NCBI GenBank assembly: GCA_965277415.1
Contig: CBDICS010000050.1
Location: forward strand, 62,001-126,000
Source of the DNA: JAHDHW01 sp965277415
GTDB lineage: Bacteria > Bacteroidota > Bacteroidia > Chitinophagales > Saprospiraceae
DNA length: 64,000 bases
Direction: 5' to 3'
The notes beneath the pieces were generated by a model. The model was not told where the DNA came from. It was given only the letters and a program-made list of their open reading frames with translations, and made no database searches. Below, in pieces: positions 7,169 through 17,612 of the stretch. The position numbers and the translations under genes are program-made. The number at the start of each line of letters is the position of its first letter. Within the stretch, counting starts at the first letter, position 1.

Positions 7169-10129
7169 TTACTCTTTCACAAACTGAGTTGACCAGATTC
7201 TTTCTCCACTTGTAAATGTTAGTACATACATTCCACTAGCCAAGTTTGAAACATTAATTGCTTCTAAACTTTCAGGGCTATTCACTATAATTACTTCTTG
7301 CCCTAAAATATTCGTTACTCTTAATTGTTCCATACGTTCTGTCATACTAACAAAAAGCGTCTCAGAAACAGGATTCGGATAATACGTTACTTTTTCTGAA
7401 ATACTTGGGTCTACTACCTCAAGTACTTCTTCTATATCTTCCATATATCTAGGTAATACCTGATAACCTTCATCATGTGGAACAGAAGAATCAAATTGTC
7501 CCCCAATTCCAGTCACGTTAAATGTAGCATAAGGTGGAATTGCCATAGCGTATAAATCAACATCATTATCAATTCTCATCGCTATTGTATTCACACCATC
7601 AGTAATATCTACATTAAAACCTGACCCCATACCTGTCCATTGCATTGGATCAACAAAAGTCATATTTTCGAATCTTATCAATTTAGATTCTGTAGCTTCA
7701 CTCAAGCTGGTTTCTATAGAAGGCGTATGTAAAGTATTACCAGAAGAAAGCGACCATAAGGTATCAGGTGTTATTTGTGTCAAACCATTGAACTGAGATA
7801 TTACTCCCTGTACAACTAATTCGTCTCCTTCTGCTACTGTATACCCATAATCGTTAGAACTAAACAATCCAATTCCTCCATCAGGGTCAGATTCATCAAT
7901 AAGCGTAAATTGAATATTATCATTTCCTTGCAAATCAACCCCATATACTATTCCACTTATTTCAACTGCAACACCAAGGGAATCCGCAACACCATCGGCA
8001 TCAACCGTAGTAACCTGGCTAATAAGATATGGAGGATATACTGGAGGACAAGTAACTACTATAGATACAGTAGCTGTATCACAAGCAGCAGTTGCATCAC
8101 AGATAATATAAGTAAAGCTATCATCTCCACAAAAATCCATCATTGGATCATAAGTATAAGAATTATCAGCTTCTAAATTTAACATTCCAGAGGAAGGTCC
8201 CATATCTACTGTAATAGTAGAAAGTCCATTTGGTAAAGCATCATTATTTAATACTTCAATATTAATTGCCATATTCATATCTGTCGTAACCATATCATCA
8301 TTAGCTGTCAAGCCCATACTAGAACAAGGACTAAGATCTTGAGTGTATCTTGGGAAGATTTGATAGCCGCTGGTAAAAGGAGAAGAGGAATCAAATTGTC
8401 CCCCAATTCCTATAAGGTCAAAGCAACCATTTGGTGCCGGTTCATCAGATAGGTCTGTATCGCTATCAACTCTCATAACATAAGCATTTGTACCATCTGT
8501 CATATCTACATTAAAAGAGTTACCTGTATTCCATTGGCTAGGATCAACAAGAGAAAGACCAGTAATACTGATTAATTCAGATTCAGTGGATTCGTCTAAG
8601 ACCGTTACCACAGCTGGTATTTCCAGTGCATTTCCTGAAGAGGTCATCCATAAAGTATCTGGATTAATTTGTGTCAAACCATTAAATTGAGAAATCGATC
8701 CTTGAACAATTACCTCATCTCCTTCTACTACAGTATATCCATAATCATTGGAACTAAACAAGCCAATTCCTCCAGTAGCATCTATTACAGTAAATTGAAT
8801 ACTTCCGCCGCCTTGAAAGTCAATTCCATGGACAATACCTTGCAACTGACAAACAACGTCTAAAGAGTCTGCGACTCCATCAACATCATTTGATGTCACT
8901 GTAGCAATATCATAAGCTGGATAAACGAAGCCATCATTATCCTCAATTGTTATTAGAAATGTAGTCGTAGCCACTACTACCCCATTTGAAGCCATATCAA
9001 CGGTCAATTCTATTGTTTCATCCCCCTCTTCTATAGCATCATCAATAAGGGTTACTGTTACACCTCCAGAAGTCCAACTTCCCGGGCCATCACCACCTAT
9101 AGAAACAAGCAAATCAGAAGTCGTAAAATCTAATCCATCTGTCGCAGTAGATGCAGCAGTCACACTCATCGTAACATCCGTCGTATCCATCATACCAACA
9201 TTAGCCATATTGATTCCAACAAATGCAGTTCCATCTCCTTCACTTACTACTCTAAAAGTACCATCTACAAAAATATACGGCACAGCAGCACAGGTGTTAT
9301 TTGCAAAACCTGGAGAAGCAAATATTGTATTGCCGATAAAGCCATAATCTACTCCTGTATTTGTAGTAGAAAAACTCCAATTAGACGGATCTGAATTATC
9401 CGCATTTATATCACATAACTCTAAAGAAGGTCCTTCACCATCACAAATCCTTGCCCAAGGCGCATCATCACTATAAGGGACAGAATCAACTGTTACTCCA
9501 TTAGGATCTAAAAGAAGGATATTCTCACCCGAGTTATTCATATTTCCACTATCCCATTGCTGAGCACTCACGCCAAAACTATTAAGCATATTATCAGCAT
9601 TTAGTGCCAATACCATGTATTCTCCTGCATTCAGCATCATAGAAGGAAAAGTATGATCAAAAGCTGTCGTAATGGTATAACCTTCAAGATTTTCTGCAGT
9701 CGCTCCATTATTATAGATTTCGATATACTCAAAATCATCAGTACCTGGATTATTATACATAATCTCTGTAATAACTAAATCAGCTGCCGCAGGAGCTGCT
9801 TGAACCGTTATTGTACCAAACATACCTAAACCAAAATGTGGATCGCATCGATAATCGTAAGTACCCGCAGTATTAAATGTATGAGAAAAAGTCCAAGCTG
9901 CACTAGAAGCACTACCATTGTCAAAACTTTCAGGGTTTCCAGGATAAGTAGCTGTAGAACCATTGACATTATGAGTTCCCCCATTATTATCCCATTGAAC
10001 GGTTTCACCTACTTCTATGGTAATATCCGCTGGAGAAAAGAAGTTACTATTGGCCGTAACCATAGTTTGCGAAAACGAGGTAATCACCATCGTCATTGCG
10101 AAAAGAATTGTAGTCAAAATTTTTTTCAT
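7169..10129 (-). CDS. Large secreted T9SS protein: plastocyanin-like, lamin-tail and duplicated OB-like domains
   Basis: 986 residues with a signal peptide (1-20). Residues 22-110 form a plastocyanin/cupredoxin-like domain with the copper ligand set His53, Cys95, His98 and Met103. A lamin-tail domain follows (about 113-280, starting ADLVITEIMYNN), then a Calx-beta-like segment (about 285-400). Two copies of a roughly 190-residue module follow (GIVHGIDFQGGG... and GIVYGVDLQGND..., sharing IGLFSSNDYGYTV and ISQFNGLTQI), separated by a cadherin-like domain with ANDDMVTTD and SYTYDPM. The C-terminus is a type IX sorting domain (VTYYPNPVSETLFVSMTE). It is probably exported to the cell surface or released. 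Lamin-tail plus OB-like modules often accompany secreted nucleases, but no nuclease domain is visible. Role unknown; the copper site is inferred from residues only. Confidence 0.85.
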   Translation of the reverse strand: MKKILTTILFAMTMVITSFSQTMVTANSNFFSPADITIEVGETVQWDNNGGTHNVNGSTATYPGNPESFDNGSASSAAWTFSHTFNTAGTYDYRCDPHFGLGMFGTITVQAAPAAADLVITEIMYNNPGTDDFEYIEIYNNGATAENLEGYTITTAFDHTFPSMMLNAGEYMVLALNADNMLNSFGVSAQQWDSGNMNNSGENILLLDPNGVTVDSVPYSDDAPWARICDGEGPSLELCDINADNSDPSNWSFSTTNTGVDYGFIGNTIFASPGFANNTCAAVPYIFVDGTFRVVSEGDGTAFVGINMANVGMMDTTDVTMSVTAASTATDGLDFTTSDLLVSIGGDGPGSWTSGGVTVTLIDDAIEEGDETIELTVDMASNGVVVATTTFLITIEDNDGFVYPAYDIATVTSNDVDGVADSLDVVCQLQGIVHGIDFQGGGSIQFTVIDATGGIGLFSSNDYGYTVVEGDEVIVQGSISQFNGLTQINPDTLWMTSSGNALEIPAVVTVLDESTESELISITGLSLVDPSQWNTGNSFNVDMTDGTNAYVMRVDSDTDLSDEPAPNGCFDLIGIGGQFDSSSPFTSGYQIFPRYTQDLSPCSSMGLTANDDMVTTDMNMAINIEVLNNDALPNGLSTITVDMGPSSGMLNLEADNSYTYDPMMDFCGDDSFTYIICDATAACDTATVSIVVTCPPVYPPYLISQVTTVDADGVADSLGVAVEISGIVYGVDLQGNDNIQFTLIDESDPDGGIGLFSSNDYGYTVAEGDELVVQGVISQFNGLTQITPDTLWSLSSGNTLHTPSIETSLSEATESKLIRFENMTFVDPMQWTGMGSGFNVDITDGVNTIAMRIDNDVDLYAMAIPPYATFNVTGIGGQFDSSVPHDEGYQVLPRYMEDIEEVLEVVDPSISEKVTYYPNPVSETLFVSMTERMEQLRVTNILGQEVIIVNSPESLEAINVSNLASGMYVLTFTSGERIWSTQFVKE

Positions 10130-10261
10130 GTTGAATATATTTTGTTCTTAAAAGGAGTTTTAATAGACTGCAAAGGTAATTTTAAAAAATAGAAAACCTA
10201 TTGAAATAAAAGACTTTGTTTAGTAGAATTGAATACATAAATATATTGAAGTTGTCAAATA

Positions 10262-10299
10262 AAAAGGCCATTCAGAATTAAAATTCCAAATGGCCTTTT
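10262..10299 (-). terminator. Terminator hairpin for the TonB receptor gene
   Basis: Perfect 11-bp arms AAAAGGCCATT / AATGGCCTTTT with a 16-nt loop. On the minus strand the stem is followed by TTTTTATTT, as in intrinsic terminators, downstream of the gene ending at 10455. Confidence 0.65.
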
Positions 10300-10344
10300 A
10301 TAAAGGTGGTTTAAATAAGATTCTAAATGAAATCGTTTGGTGTA

Positions 10345-10393
10345 GGTTTACTAAACTAACCAGGGCAAAATAGCTCAGTAAGTTTAGTAAACC
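10345..10393. repeat. Perfect 13-bp inverted repeat
   Basis: GGTTTACTAAACT (10345-10357) and AGTTTAGTAAACC (10381-10393), 23 bases apart and followed on the plus strand by a T-rich run. Between the stop at 10455 and the terminator at 10262, so it could be a second hairpin terminator or a protein-binding site. Confidence 0.6.
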
Positions 10394-10454
10394 ATTTCTT
10401 TTTTATTTTTTTTTGACCAAATGAAATCAATTAACTCCTTAGATAAAATTCAGC

Positions 10455-13148
10455 TTAGAAAGTGAATTTTACTCCTGTATTCCAAGTACGGCCAAAACCG
10501 ACAAAACCTTTACTTTCTAATACACTTGCTCCATTGGTACTCAATTCAGAAACATACCATTCATCCAATAAATTATTAACATTAAAACGTAATGTCATTT
10601 TGTAATTAGATATTGGGAATGAGTAAGAGATTCCTGCATCAACCAATGAGTAACTAGGTATTTTAAGCACCTGTCCTCCTGGGCTTTGGAATTGAGTATC
10701 TTCATTAATTGCAAAATCTGCATAAAGATTATCCGCAAGATAGTAATCCGCATAAACTTTTAAACCATCTATGATTTTGTATTTTGCACCTATGCTAAAT
10801 GTAGTTTGAGCAGCATCTCCAACCTTAAGGCCGGCAGCATAAATTTTTCTATCTTGAAGTACATCTGATGGATTATCAATATTACTTCCTCGTGCTACAA
10901 AGTCATCCGCATATTCCCAATTTCCAACAGATAACATACCAACGATATTCAAAGCAGGGATTGGAGAATAATCTAATTCAACTTCGATTCCTGAATGCAC
11001 TTGAGTAGATGTAAAATTATAAGTTAATTCCTCTTCTAATTCGTTTTCATCAGAGAAATTTAGTTGACGATCGCCCCATCTAGTATAGTAAGCATTCACA
11101 TTAGCTCTGAATTTTGCAGATCTAAATCCATAACCAGCTTCGAAAGAAACAATAGACTGATTCTCAGCATCCTCATTAAAATCATTTACAAAATTTAGGT
11201 ATACATTATCAAAAATTGGTTGTTTAGAAATATATCCTGTATTGAAATATACATTGTTATTTGCATCAATATTATAATTAGCACCAATTTTGACATTTCC
11301 TCCAAGGAAATTATTCCAGTCTGTTTCTCTTGCAGGATCAGAATCTAAATAATTAAAATAATCAACTCTCTTAAATCCTTGATTAGATCCATTGACAGAA
11401 GCAAAAGCTGTTAATTTATCATTCGTGTACTCTAATTGTGCAAAAAGACCAGCCCAACTCACTAAACCATCATTATGATAATTTAAAACATTTGTTCCGT
11501 CTTGATAACTGTCATCAGAGAAACTACCAAATTCAGCCTCAGATACCTCTGTTAGTAAATTTGTAGGATTATTTACATCTGATCTACTTAGATATGAAGT
11601 GTTACCTAGAAGGTTTTCCAGGCGTCTGTAGTGAATACCTTTATAGTATCTAACATCAAGTCCAGCTGTAAGTGTTAAACTGCTACTTAATTCATGTGTC
11701 AATGTAGAAAGTGCTCCATACCAGTTGTGAGAATTCATAGAAGCTCTTCTGATAAAACCATCTCCAGAAGAAGTAGTTGTTCCATTTTCTTCATTAGCTT
11801 CTCCAAAAGTTGCAATCTCAGTTCCATTATTATAAGCAACAATATCATCCCATCTCACTTGTCCATTTTCATCGTGTGTTCCTAAACCGAAACCTTCAAA
11901 TGAATTGAATATTCTACCTCTAAAATAAACATCTTCATCTGCATTATTGATTCTTCCTCTGGCACCTGTTCCTCCACCTCGGCCAAGAGAAACATAAGCT
12001 GAAGTTTTTAGTGAAGTTTTATCATTAATTGTCCAATAGTGATTCAAGAATGCTTTTGGCTTATGATAAAAGTTTCTTCTCCAGGTAAATTCTTCTCCAT
12101 CCAATTCTCCCCAATTCCAGTTGAATCGACGTCCCATTTGATCTTCTTGAAATATTCCAACATTTAAGCGATCAAAACGAGACATTCCATCTCTTTGATG
12201 GTGCCATTGTGGTGCTCCAAGAACTGTAAAAGATAGAGATTGATTATCTCCTAATTTTTGAGATAAAGAAAGGAAATAAGAATAAGCACGGAACATCGTA
12301 CCATCAACATAACCATCACCTCTAGTATGTGTGAATTGAGCAGTTGCAGCAAAGCCTTTTTCTGATAAACCAGAAGAAAGCATCACTCCATACTTTTGAT
12401 ACCCATCATTACCAACTCCAACGGATACTTTTCCTCCTTTTTCAAAGTCCGCAGCATTTGTGATAATATTAATTGCTCCTCCAACTGAAGGAATCGCCAA
12501 TTTTGATGCTCCTAGACCTCTTTGGATTTGAAGGTTTGAGGTTACATCAGATAAACCAGCCCAGTTTGACCAGTATACCCAACCATTTTCCATATCATTA
12601 ACAGGAATACCATTAATCATTACGGCCGTATTTCTTTGGTCAAAACCACGAACATTAATACGAGAATCACCAAATCCACCACCTGTTTTAGTAACATAAA
12701 CAGAAGGTGTCTTTCTCAAAATCTCAGGATATTCGTTATTTCCAACCATTGCTTCGATCGTCTCTCCTTTAATAGTCGTAACCGCTACAGGAGTTTTTCG
12801 ATCAATAGCTACAGAAGCGATTACTTCTACAGATGATAAGCCAATTGAATTTAGGTTCAATTTAAATTCACCTGCTTCAGTTGTACCATCGCCAACTTCT
12901 ACCGTTTTTTCCATGTCGACATAACCGGTATAAGAGATCACAATCACTTGAGATCCCTTTTCAACATTTTCAAGAACAAAGTTTCCATCAAAGTCGGTGG
13001 CAGCGCCTTTGCTAGTTCCTTTAATTAAGATTGAAGCTCCAATAAGAGCATCACCGTTTTCAGCATCTAATACTGTTCCTGTTACGGTTTGACCGATTGC
13101 AAAAACTGTACATGCTAAGAATAATAGAGATGTAAATAACCGTCTCAT
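10455..13148 (-). CDS. TonB-dependent receptor, SusC-like, with carboxypeptidase-like regulatory domain
   Basis: 897 residues: signal peptide (1-19, ending FAIG), then a CarboxypepD_reg-like domain (VTGTVLDAENGDALIGASILIKG, 21-105), plug domain (VEVIASVAIDRKTPVAVTTI to about 235, with GFGDSRINVRGFDQRNTAVMINGIPVNDMENG) and a 22-strand type beta-barrel ending in Phe (TGVKFTF). Such proteins import siderophores, vitamins or oligomers across the outer membrane using TonB energy. No SusD partner follows, so it is more likely a stand-alone receptor than a glycan-uptake pair; the substrate cannot be named. An R1 repeat lies 87 bases upstream of the start. Confidence 0.9.
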   Translation of the reverse strand: MRRLFTSLLFLACTVFAIGQTVTGTVLDAENGDALIGASILIKGTSKGAATDFDGNFVLENVEKGSQVIVISYTGYVDMEKTVEVGDGTTEAGEFKLNLNSIGLSSVEVIASVAIDRKTPVAVTTIKGETIEAMVGNNEYPEILRKTPSVYVTKTGGGFGDSRINVRGFDQRNTAVMINGIPVNDMENGWVYWSNWAGLSDVTSNLQIQRGLGASKLAIPSVGGAINIITNAADFEKGGKVSVGVGNDGYQKYGVMLSSGLSEKGFAATAQFTHTRGDGYVDGTMFRAYSYFLSLSQKLGDNQSLSFTVLGAPQWHHQRDGMSRFDRLNVGIFQEDQMGRRFNWNWGELDGEEFTWRRNFYHKPKAFLNHYWTINDKTSLKTSAYVSLGRGGGTGARGRINNADEDVYFRGRIFNSFEGFGLGTHDENGQVRWDDIVAYNNGTEIATFGEANEENGTTTSSGDGFIRRASMNSHNWYGALSTLTHELSSSLTLTAGLDVRYYKGIHYRRLENLLGNTSYLSRSDVNNPTNLLTEVSEAEFGSFSDDSYQDGTNVLNYHNDGLVSWAGLFAQLEYTNDKLTAFASVNGSNQGFKRVDYFNYLDSDPARETDWNNFLGGNVKIGANYNIDANNNVYFNTGYISKQPIFDNVYLNFVNDFNEDAENQSIVSFEAGYGFRSAKFRANVNAYYTRWGDRQLNFSDENELEEELTYNFTSTQVHSGIEVELDYSPIPALNIVGMLSVGNWEYADDFVARGSNIDNPSDVLQDRKIYAAGLKVGDAAQTTFSIGAKYKIIDGLKVYADYYLADNLYADFAINEDTQFQSPGGQVLKIPSYSLVDAGISYSFPISNYKMTLRFNVNNLLDEWYVSELSTNGASVLESKGFVGFGRTWNTGVKFTF

Positions 13149-13234
13149 AAAATTTTAGAGTTTAGTTAAAAAATTAAATGCAATATTAATAAGCTACGTT
13201 TGCAATGAAGCAAACTATCAAGTTAATTTATCTT

Positions 13235-13371
13235 TAAGTAGCCGTAAAGAATTATGTTAATAATATTTGATGAGTCGAAAAATGATAAGTGTTTGACTGA
13301 AAGGAAAAAACGTTCATTTTTTGACTCTATCTCAAAAAAATATTATTAATATAATTTAGGCCAATTACTTA
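13235..13371 (+). repeat. R1 repeat, full copy 1 (MITE-like palindromic element)
   Basis: Starts AAGTAGCCGTAAAGAATTAT and ends ATAATTTAGGCCAATTACTT. Inside, 19-bp inverted repeats with one mismatch lie at 13250-13268 and 13338-13356. It shares about 100 bases with the copy at 30722-30842 and both ends with the short copy at 3134-3185. No coding capacity. Confidence 0.75.
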
Positions 13372-13492
13372 ATTATATGTAAACTATGGTATCTCTCATA
13401 AAGCATAATATGCCTGTACTACGCAAGCAGTTATATGTTTTACTTCGATTCTCACGAAGTCTACAATGATAAGTTCTTGGGAATAAAAAGGA

Positions 13493-14446
13493 TTATTTCA
13501 TATGGCCCTTATTTATTTCGGGCAAAAATATTTCAGCCATCATACAACGCACACTACCTCCTCCATAGGTTTCTATAGTATTAATTGAGCTACATAAAAT
13601 ATTAGTATGTTTTGAAATTTGTTTGATTTGTGATTCATTAAGAGACTGATAAGCTTGTTCAGACATCACAAGGAATGTTTTTCCATCACTATTACGAACC
13701 TGTAACATATTGCCTGCAAATGCCAGTACCTGATCAAAGGTAATTTGTATAACTTCTTTATTAGTCTTTGAAAATGAGTTTAATAAAGCTTCCTTTTCCT
13801 TATCGTCTTTTACAGTATCCAAACAAATAACAGCAAGTGTCTCTCCCAATGCCATCATAACATTAGTATGATAGATGTCTTTTCCCTCTTCATCGACAGA
13901 ATGAAACTTCACTTGTTTATAATCTGTCATTAAACAAAATTCATCCAATAAGCTGGCATCTGTTCTTGGGCTGATACAAGCATATACAATTTTATTAACT
14001 CGATCTAGGATCATACTCCCTGTCCCTTCTAAAAATTTGTCTTTAGATTCAAAGAATTCGAGGTGTTGTTCCTTTTTTATAACAAAATGCTCTTTGAGGT
14101 TCTCTATGAGATCAGCTCTACGCTCTTGTCGCCTGATTGGCGCTTGCATTGGATAGGTAATTACTGTACCATTTTGATGAAAAGTCACCCAATTATTAGG
14201 AAAAACAGCATCAGGCTTGATGGGATCTTCAGAATCTTCCGCTACAAAGATATTGATGCCATTATTTCTAAGGACATCAACAAAATTATCAAATTCTGCT
14301 ATAGCACGTTCTTTGATAAGCTCAGCCGTAAGCATACCGTCCCTTTTCTGAAAGGAGTTACTTTCTGCGGTTTGTTCGTTAAATCCAAAATTGACAGGCC
14401 GAACCATCAATATATTGCTAGTCGTCTGTTTCAGGGCTTTATCCAA
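13493..14446 (-). CDS. ctlX: Citrulline/guanidino hydrolase CtlX (amidinotransferase fold)
   Basis: 317 residues, cytoplasmic. It shows the amidinotransferase/arginine deiminase superfamily pattern: ILMVRPVNFGFNEQTA at the N-terminus, DAVFPNNWVTFH (about residue 80), the Glu-Gly pair LEGTGSM (about 139), catalytic His in YHTNVMMALG (about 193) and catalytic Cys301 in GGGSVRCMMAEIF. The family hydrolyses arginine-like or citrulline substrates; Francisella CtlX uses citrulline. The gene is monocistronic. Exact substrate is inferred from family resemblance. Confidence 0.8.
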   Translation of the reverse strand: MDKALKQTTSNILMVRPVNFGFNEQTAESNSFQKRDGMLTAELIKERAIAEFDNFVDVLRNNGINIFVAEDSEDPIKPDAVFPNNWVTFHQNGTVITYPMQAPIRRQERRADLIENLKEHFVIKKEQHLEFFESKDKFLEGTGSMILDRVNKIVYACISPRTDASLLDEFCLMTDYKQVKFHSVDEEGKDIYHTNVMMALGETLAVICLDTVKDDKEKEALLNSFSKTNKEVIQITFDQVLAFAGNMLQVRNSDGKTFLVMSEQAYQSLNESQIKQISKHTNILCSSINTIETYGGGSVRCMMAEIFLPEINKGHMK

Positions 14447-14917
14447 CTTTAGAAAAGTTTGATTGGCTATAAAATCATTCTCAGCGCGAAGATATATCTT
14501 TTTGTTTAGTGCTCAAAGAATAATGTCTGTTTTCAAATAATCCTATAATTAATTTCTTTTTAAGGAAGAAGTTGTTCAAAAATGACTGCTATTTCGAGAA
14601 ACAGATATTTTACTTCAAGACGAGGTTTTAAAATCGCTGTATAGCAGGACTACTGGAGTTTTTTATAATGAAGCATTGATCTTAAATCCCTGCAATTAGT
14701 CTACATATCTACTTCCTAAATTCGTACTCATTTTTGACCAAATTTAAGAATTGAAATGATTTTGTGACAGAAGGATAACAATTTTAAAAATTCTCCGTAA
14801 ACGATATCAACATATTATTAATTTTATTAATATTTGGAACGATATTTGTTTAATATTAAATATGTTAATTACTGTTTATCAGTTTAATATAGAGAGAATT
14901 TTTATTTTCAAAACACT
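14447..14917. other. Intergenic region, divergent promoters expected
   Basis: 471 bases between divergent genes. Very AT-rich from 14800 on. No repeat, RNA or conserved ORF recognised. Confidence 0.4.
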
Positions 14918-15400
14918 ATGCTACAGCCAACAATTCTTACATTTTTAACCTCCGTACTAATCTTTTGTACAACTGCCTGCTCTAATGAGCAATTAAACTT
15001 TAGTGAAAATTTAAAACATAGTGGTTCAAAAATTCTCCTTTCAGATAATTCAAATGATGATTTAGAAAGTACAACAGTCTTTATATATGACTATAATGAA
15101 GAAATCTTAGGACTAAGTATGAAACCAATAAAATTGATGGTTTCGACAGGAGATACACAAAGAGATATTATATCGGCTTTTTTGAAAAACAATAGTTTTT
15201 TAGATAAAAAAAATAAAGTGTCGCTTTTAAGGATAGAAGAATTGGGTAATCATAAGACTATTCACCTTTCTTCAATACATGATTTAGGAAATCAATCGAA
15301 TCAATTACTTTTTAAGAAAGCATTAGAACTTACAGTCTTACGACACCTAAAAAACAATGATTTTGATATCGTTTACAATGAAACGACAACACAATTCTAA
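14918..15400 (+). CDS. Hypothetical lipoprotein, possibly GerMN-like
   Basis: 160 residues with a lipoprotein signal (LIFCTTACS, Cys21). The remainder (VFIYDYNEEILGLSMKPIKL ... LLRIEELGNHKTIHLSSI ... ALELTVLRHLKNND) has the beta-alpha-beta rhythm of a GerMN/sporulation-type domain, but the match is by eye and weak. It precedes a coiled-coil membrane protein on the same strand (gap 178 bases). Function unknown. Confidence 0.55.
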   Translation: MLQPTILTFLTSVLIFCTTACSNEQLNFSENLKHSGSKILLSDNSNDDLESTTVFIYDYNEEILGLSMKPIKLMVSTGDTQRDIISAFLKNNSFLDKKNKVSLLRIEELGNHKTIHLSSIHDLGNQSNQLLFKKALELTVLRHLKNNDFDIVYNETTTQF

Positions 15401-15578
15401 ACAAGTTGAAAAAGTATTAAAAATAACAAATACACTTTAGAAAGCAAAAACGAGTGAACTTTTTAAACAAGTGTTCGATAGTGTAGATAGAATCTATCTA
15501 TGGAGGGGCTACCGAACCTATTTAATGGTACAGAGCAATATGAATCTGTATATTTTTTGAAATTGTCAAAAGCAAATT

Positions 15579-16559
15579 ATGATGACAAAAACATTACCAG
15601 CAATTTTAGTAACCCTCCTGATTACGGGGATGAGCATTTTTTCAGTTTACCAATCTAAGACGATAAGTGTAAAGGAAGAGAAGATTGTTGAACAAGTAAA
15701 AGAAATTGATTTCTTAGAAGTTTCATTGAGTAATGAAGAAGAAGCGAGTGCGGTTTTATTATCAGATAACATTATACTGAGAGAAACCATCGACCTGCTT
15801 CGAGATAGTGTTATTACACTCAATTCTAAAATTAAAAACCTAAAAGGTATTATTCGTAAAAAGAATAAGACCATCAAGTCTATATCAGCGAAACTCAAGG
15901 ATATTGAGAATCAGTATAGTGCAATTAAGTTAGAGATTGCAGACTTAGTTAGAAAAGATCAAATTGATAAAAATCTAATAAATAGTCTAGAAGCAGATAA
16001 AGCAGAACTTAGAAAAGAACTAGCTAACCTGGTGATAAAAAAAGAAAAGGAGATGGATTCAAAAAAGGAATCAGAGGCAGAATTGCTTGATCGTCAAGTC
16101 AATCAGGCTAGACTAAAGAGAATCACCAATTTAGTGAATAATACAAAAGTCAATTTCAATAAGATCACTTTATCAAAAAAACGATTTGGGAAACCCATAT
16201 CAAAAATTAAGAAAGAAAACAGTAAATGGAAATACACGGTCATTGAATTTTTCTTAGAACATGAAGATTTGAAATTGCTATTAGATGAACAATTTCTTGT
16301 AAAGATTATCAATTCTGATACAGGAGCAGTACTCTCTTACATTGAAAGCAATCCTAACTTTCCAGATAGTGAGATTGATTCGAAAGGTGTAAATTTCAAA
16401 TTTGATGGCAATATGCTGGAGATATCTTATTATAATAATCAGCAAAAGTCAGGACAGAACTACGAAATTCAAATCTTCTATCTTTCAGAAGGAGAAGAAT
16501 ATTTATTGTTAAACGGCTCAATGCCATTTTTACAAAACAGAAAAGTGCTGAAATTTTAA
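15579..16559 (+). CDS. Membrane-anchored coiled-coil protein, unknown function
   Basis: 326 residues. One N-terminal membrane segment (about residues 4-22, LPAILVTLLITGMSIFSVYQ), a long coiled coil (about 30-190, rich in K, E, L, I), then a beta-rich C-terminal domain (about 195-326, KITLSKKRFGKPISKIKKEN ... GQNYEIQIFYLSEGEEYLLL). ATG codons at 15579 and 15582 both fit. The C-terminal domain probably lies in the periplasm. No family recognised. Confidence 0.65.
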   Translation: MMTKTLPAILVTLLITGMSIFSVYQSKTISVKEEKIVEQVKEIDFLEVSLSNEEEASAVLLSDNIILRETIDLLRDSVITLNSKIKNLKGIIRKKNKTIKSISAKLKDIENQYSAIKLEIADLVRKDQIDKNLINSLEADKAELRKELANLVIKKEKEMDSKKESEAELLDRQVNQARLKRITNLVNNTKVNFNKITLSKKRFGKPISKIKKENSKWKYTVIEFFLEHEDLKLLLDEQFLVKIINSDTGAVLSYIESNPNFPDSEIDSKGVNFKFDGNMLEISYYNNQQKSGQNYEIQIFYLSEGEEYLLLNGSMPFLQNRKVLKF

Positions 16560-16654
16560 GTAAGCATTTTATTACAGCGCAATCCCATTTTTGAATATAT
16601 CAACCCCCCCGAACGGTGGTGTGCTCAGGCGCATTGCCGTTTTTAACTTTGAAT

Positions 16655-17563
16655 TTACTCTACTCGCAACACAGATATATATCCAAATGAAGTTTGGATA
16701 GACACGACACCTTCTCGTTTTGGAAGATTAAGTTCCGCCTTATTTAAGGTTGAACTCTTTTCTTTATATTCAAAATCCATATTATCTGGAGTAGTAATCT
16801 CTCCATAAAAGGCAGTCAGATTAAAGTCATACGTATCTTTTGCTGGATTAAGGAATACGATGTCTGTTTTTTCAGCGATGATATTTAGATCTAATAGACT
16901 ATGATTAGCATCTATTTTTATTTTCCCATATTTGGCTTTGATATCTATAGGTCCTTGAATTTGGCTAAGTGTAATATCCGAACGGACAGATTCTATCTTC
17001 ATTTGCCCCCCTAATTTTTTTCCTTCAACATCTCCAAACCTGGTTTCTATGCCAATTCTTCCTTTTATATTTTCAAGTTTTATTTCATTAAATTCACTTT
17101 TCACATCAACCGATTGATTCAAATCCTTAATATTCGTTTTTCCAAAATGATTTCTAAGATCAACCGGACAATCCTTTGGAATCGTCAATACATACATCGC
17201 TTTAAACACACTTTGAGGTTTTGCTTTATTCCTCTTAGTAGAAATGTAATTCCGAATAAAGATTTTCTTTCCAACCTCTTCTATATTATAACCCATTAAT
17301 TCCAAATCGTTTTTAGCGACTTCAAGGTTTTCATGTTTGGCAATTAATTCTATGACTATTTTGACCTCCTCTTTGTCCCATGTTTCAATTTGAATATCTG
17401 CCTTTTCTCCATCGATATCTAAAAGATATCCTTCTTTATAATCAATCGTTTTTTCAATATTTTTTGTCACTACTTGCAAAGTACTTTCTTGAGCGACTAG
17501 AAAGGAAGCTACTGCCACAAAAGAAAGGCTTAAAAATAATTTATGACTGCGAATCTTTTTCAT
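16655..17563 (-). CDS. DUF4097-like secreted beta-helix adhesin-type protein
   Basis: Start chosen at MKKIRSHKLFLSLSF (about 17563), which gives a clean signal peptide; an upstream TTG at 17605 would add a non-signal leader. The mature part is a repetitive beta structure (IKLENIKGRIGIETRFGDVEG, ITLSQIQGPIDIKAKYGKIKI) typical of DUF4097 proteins. In Bacteroidota such genes commonly follow an ECF sigma/anti-sigma pair, as here (17613, 18249), so it is probably part of a cell-surface stress operon. Confidence 0.75.
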   Translation of the reverse strand: MKKIRSHKLFLSLSFVAVASFLVAQESTLQVVTKNIEKTIDYKEGYLLDIDGEKADIQIETWDKEEVKIVIELIAKHENLEVAKNDLELMGYNIEEVGKKIFIRNYISTKRNKAKPQSVFKAMYVLTIPKDCPVDLRNHFGKTNIKDLNQSVDVKSEFNEIKLENIKGRIGIETRFGDVEGKKLGGQMKIESVRSDITLSQIQGPIDIKAKYGKIKIDANHSLLDLNIIAEKTDIVFLNPAKDTYDFNLTAFYGEITTPDNMDFEYKEKSSTLNKAELNLPKREGVVSIQTSFGYISVLRVE

Positions 17564-17612
17564 ATTGTGATCTGGTGATAATTTTAAAATGTTAGGGATT
17601 TGCAATGTCTTC

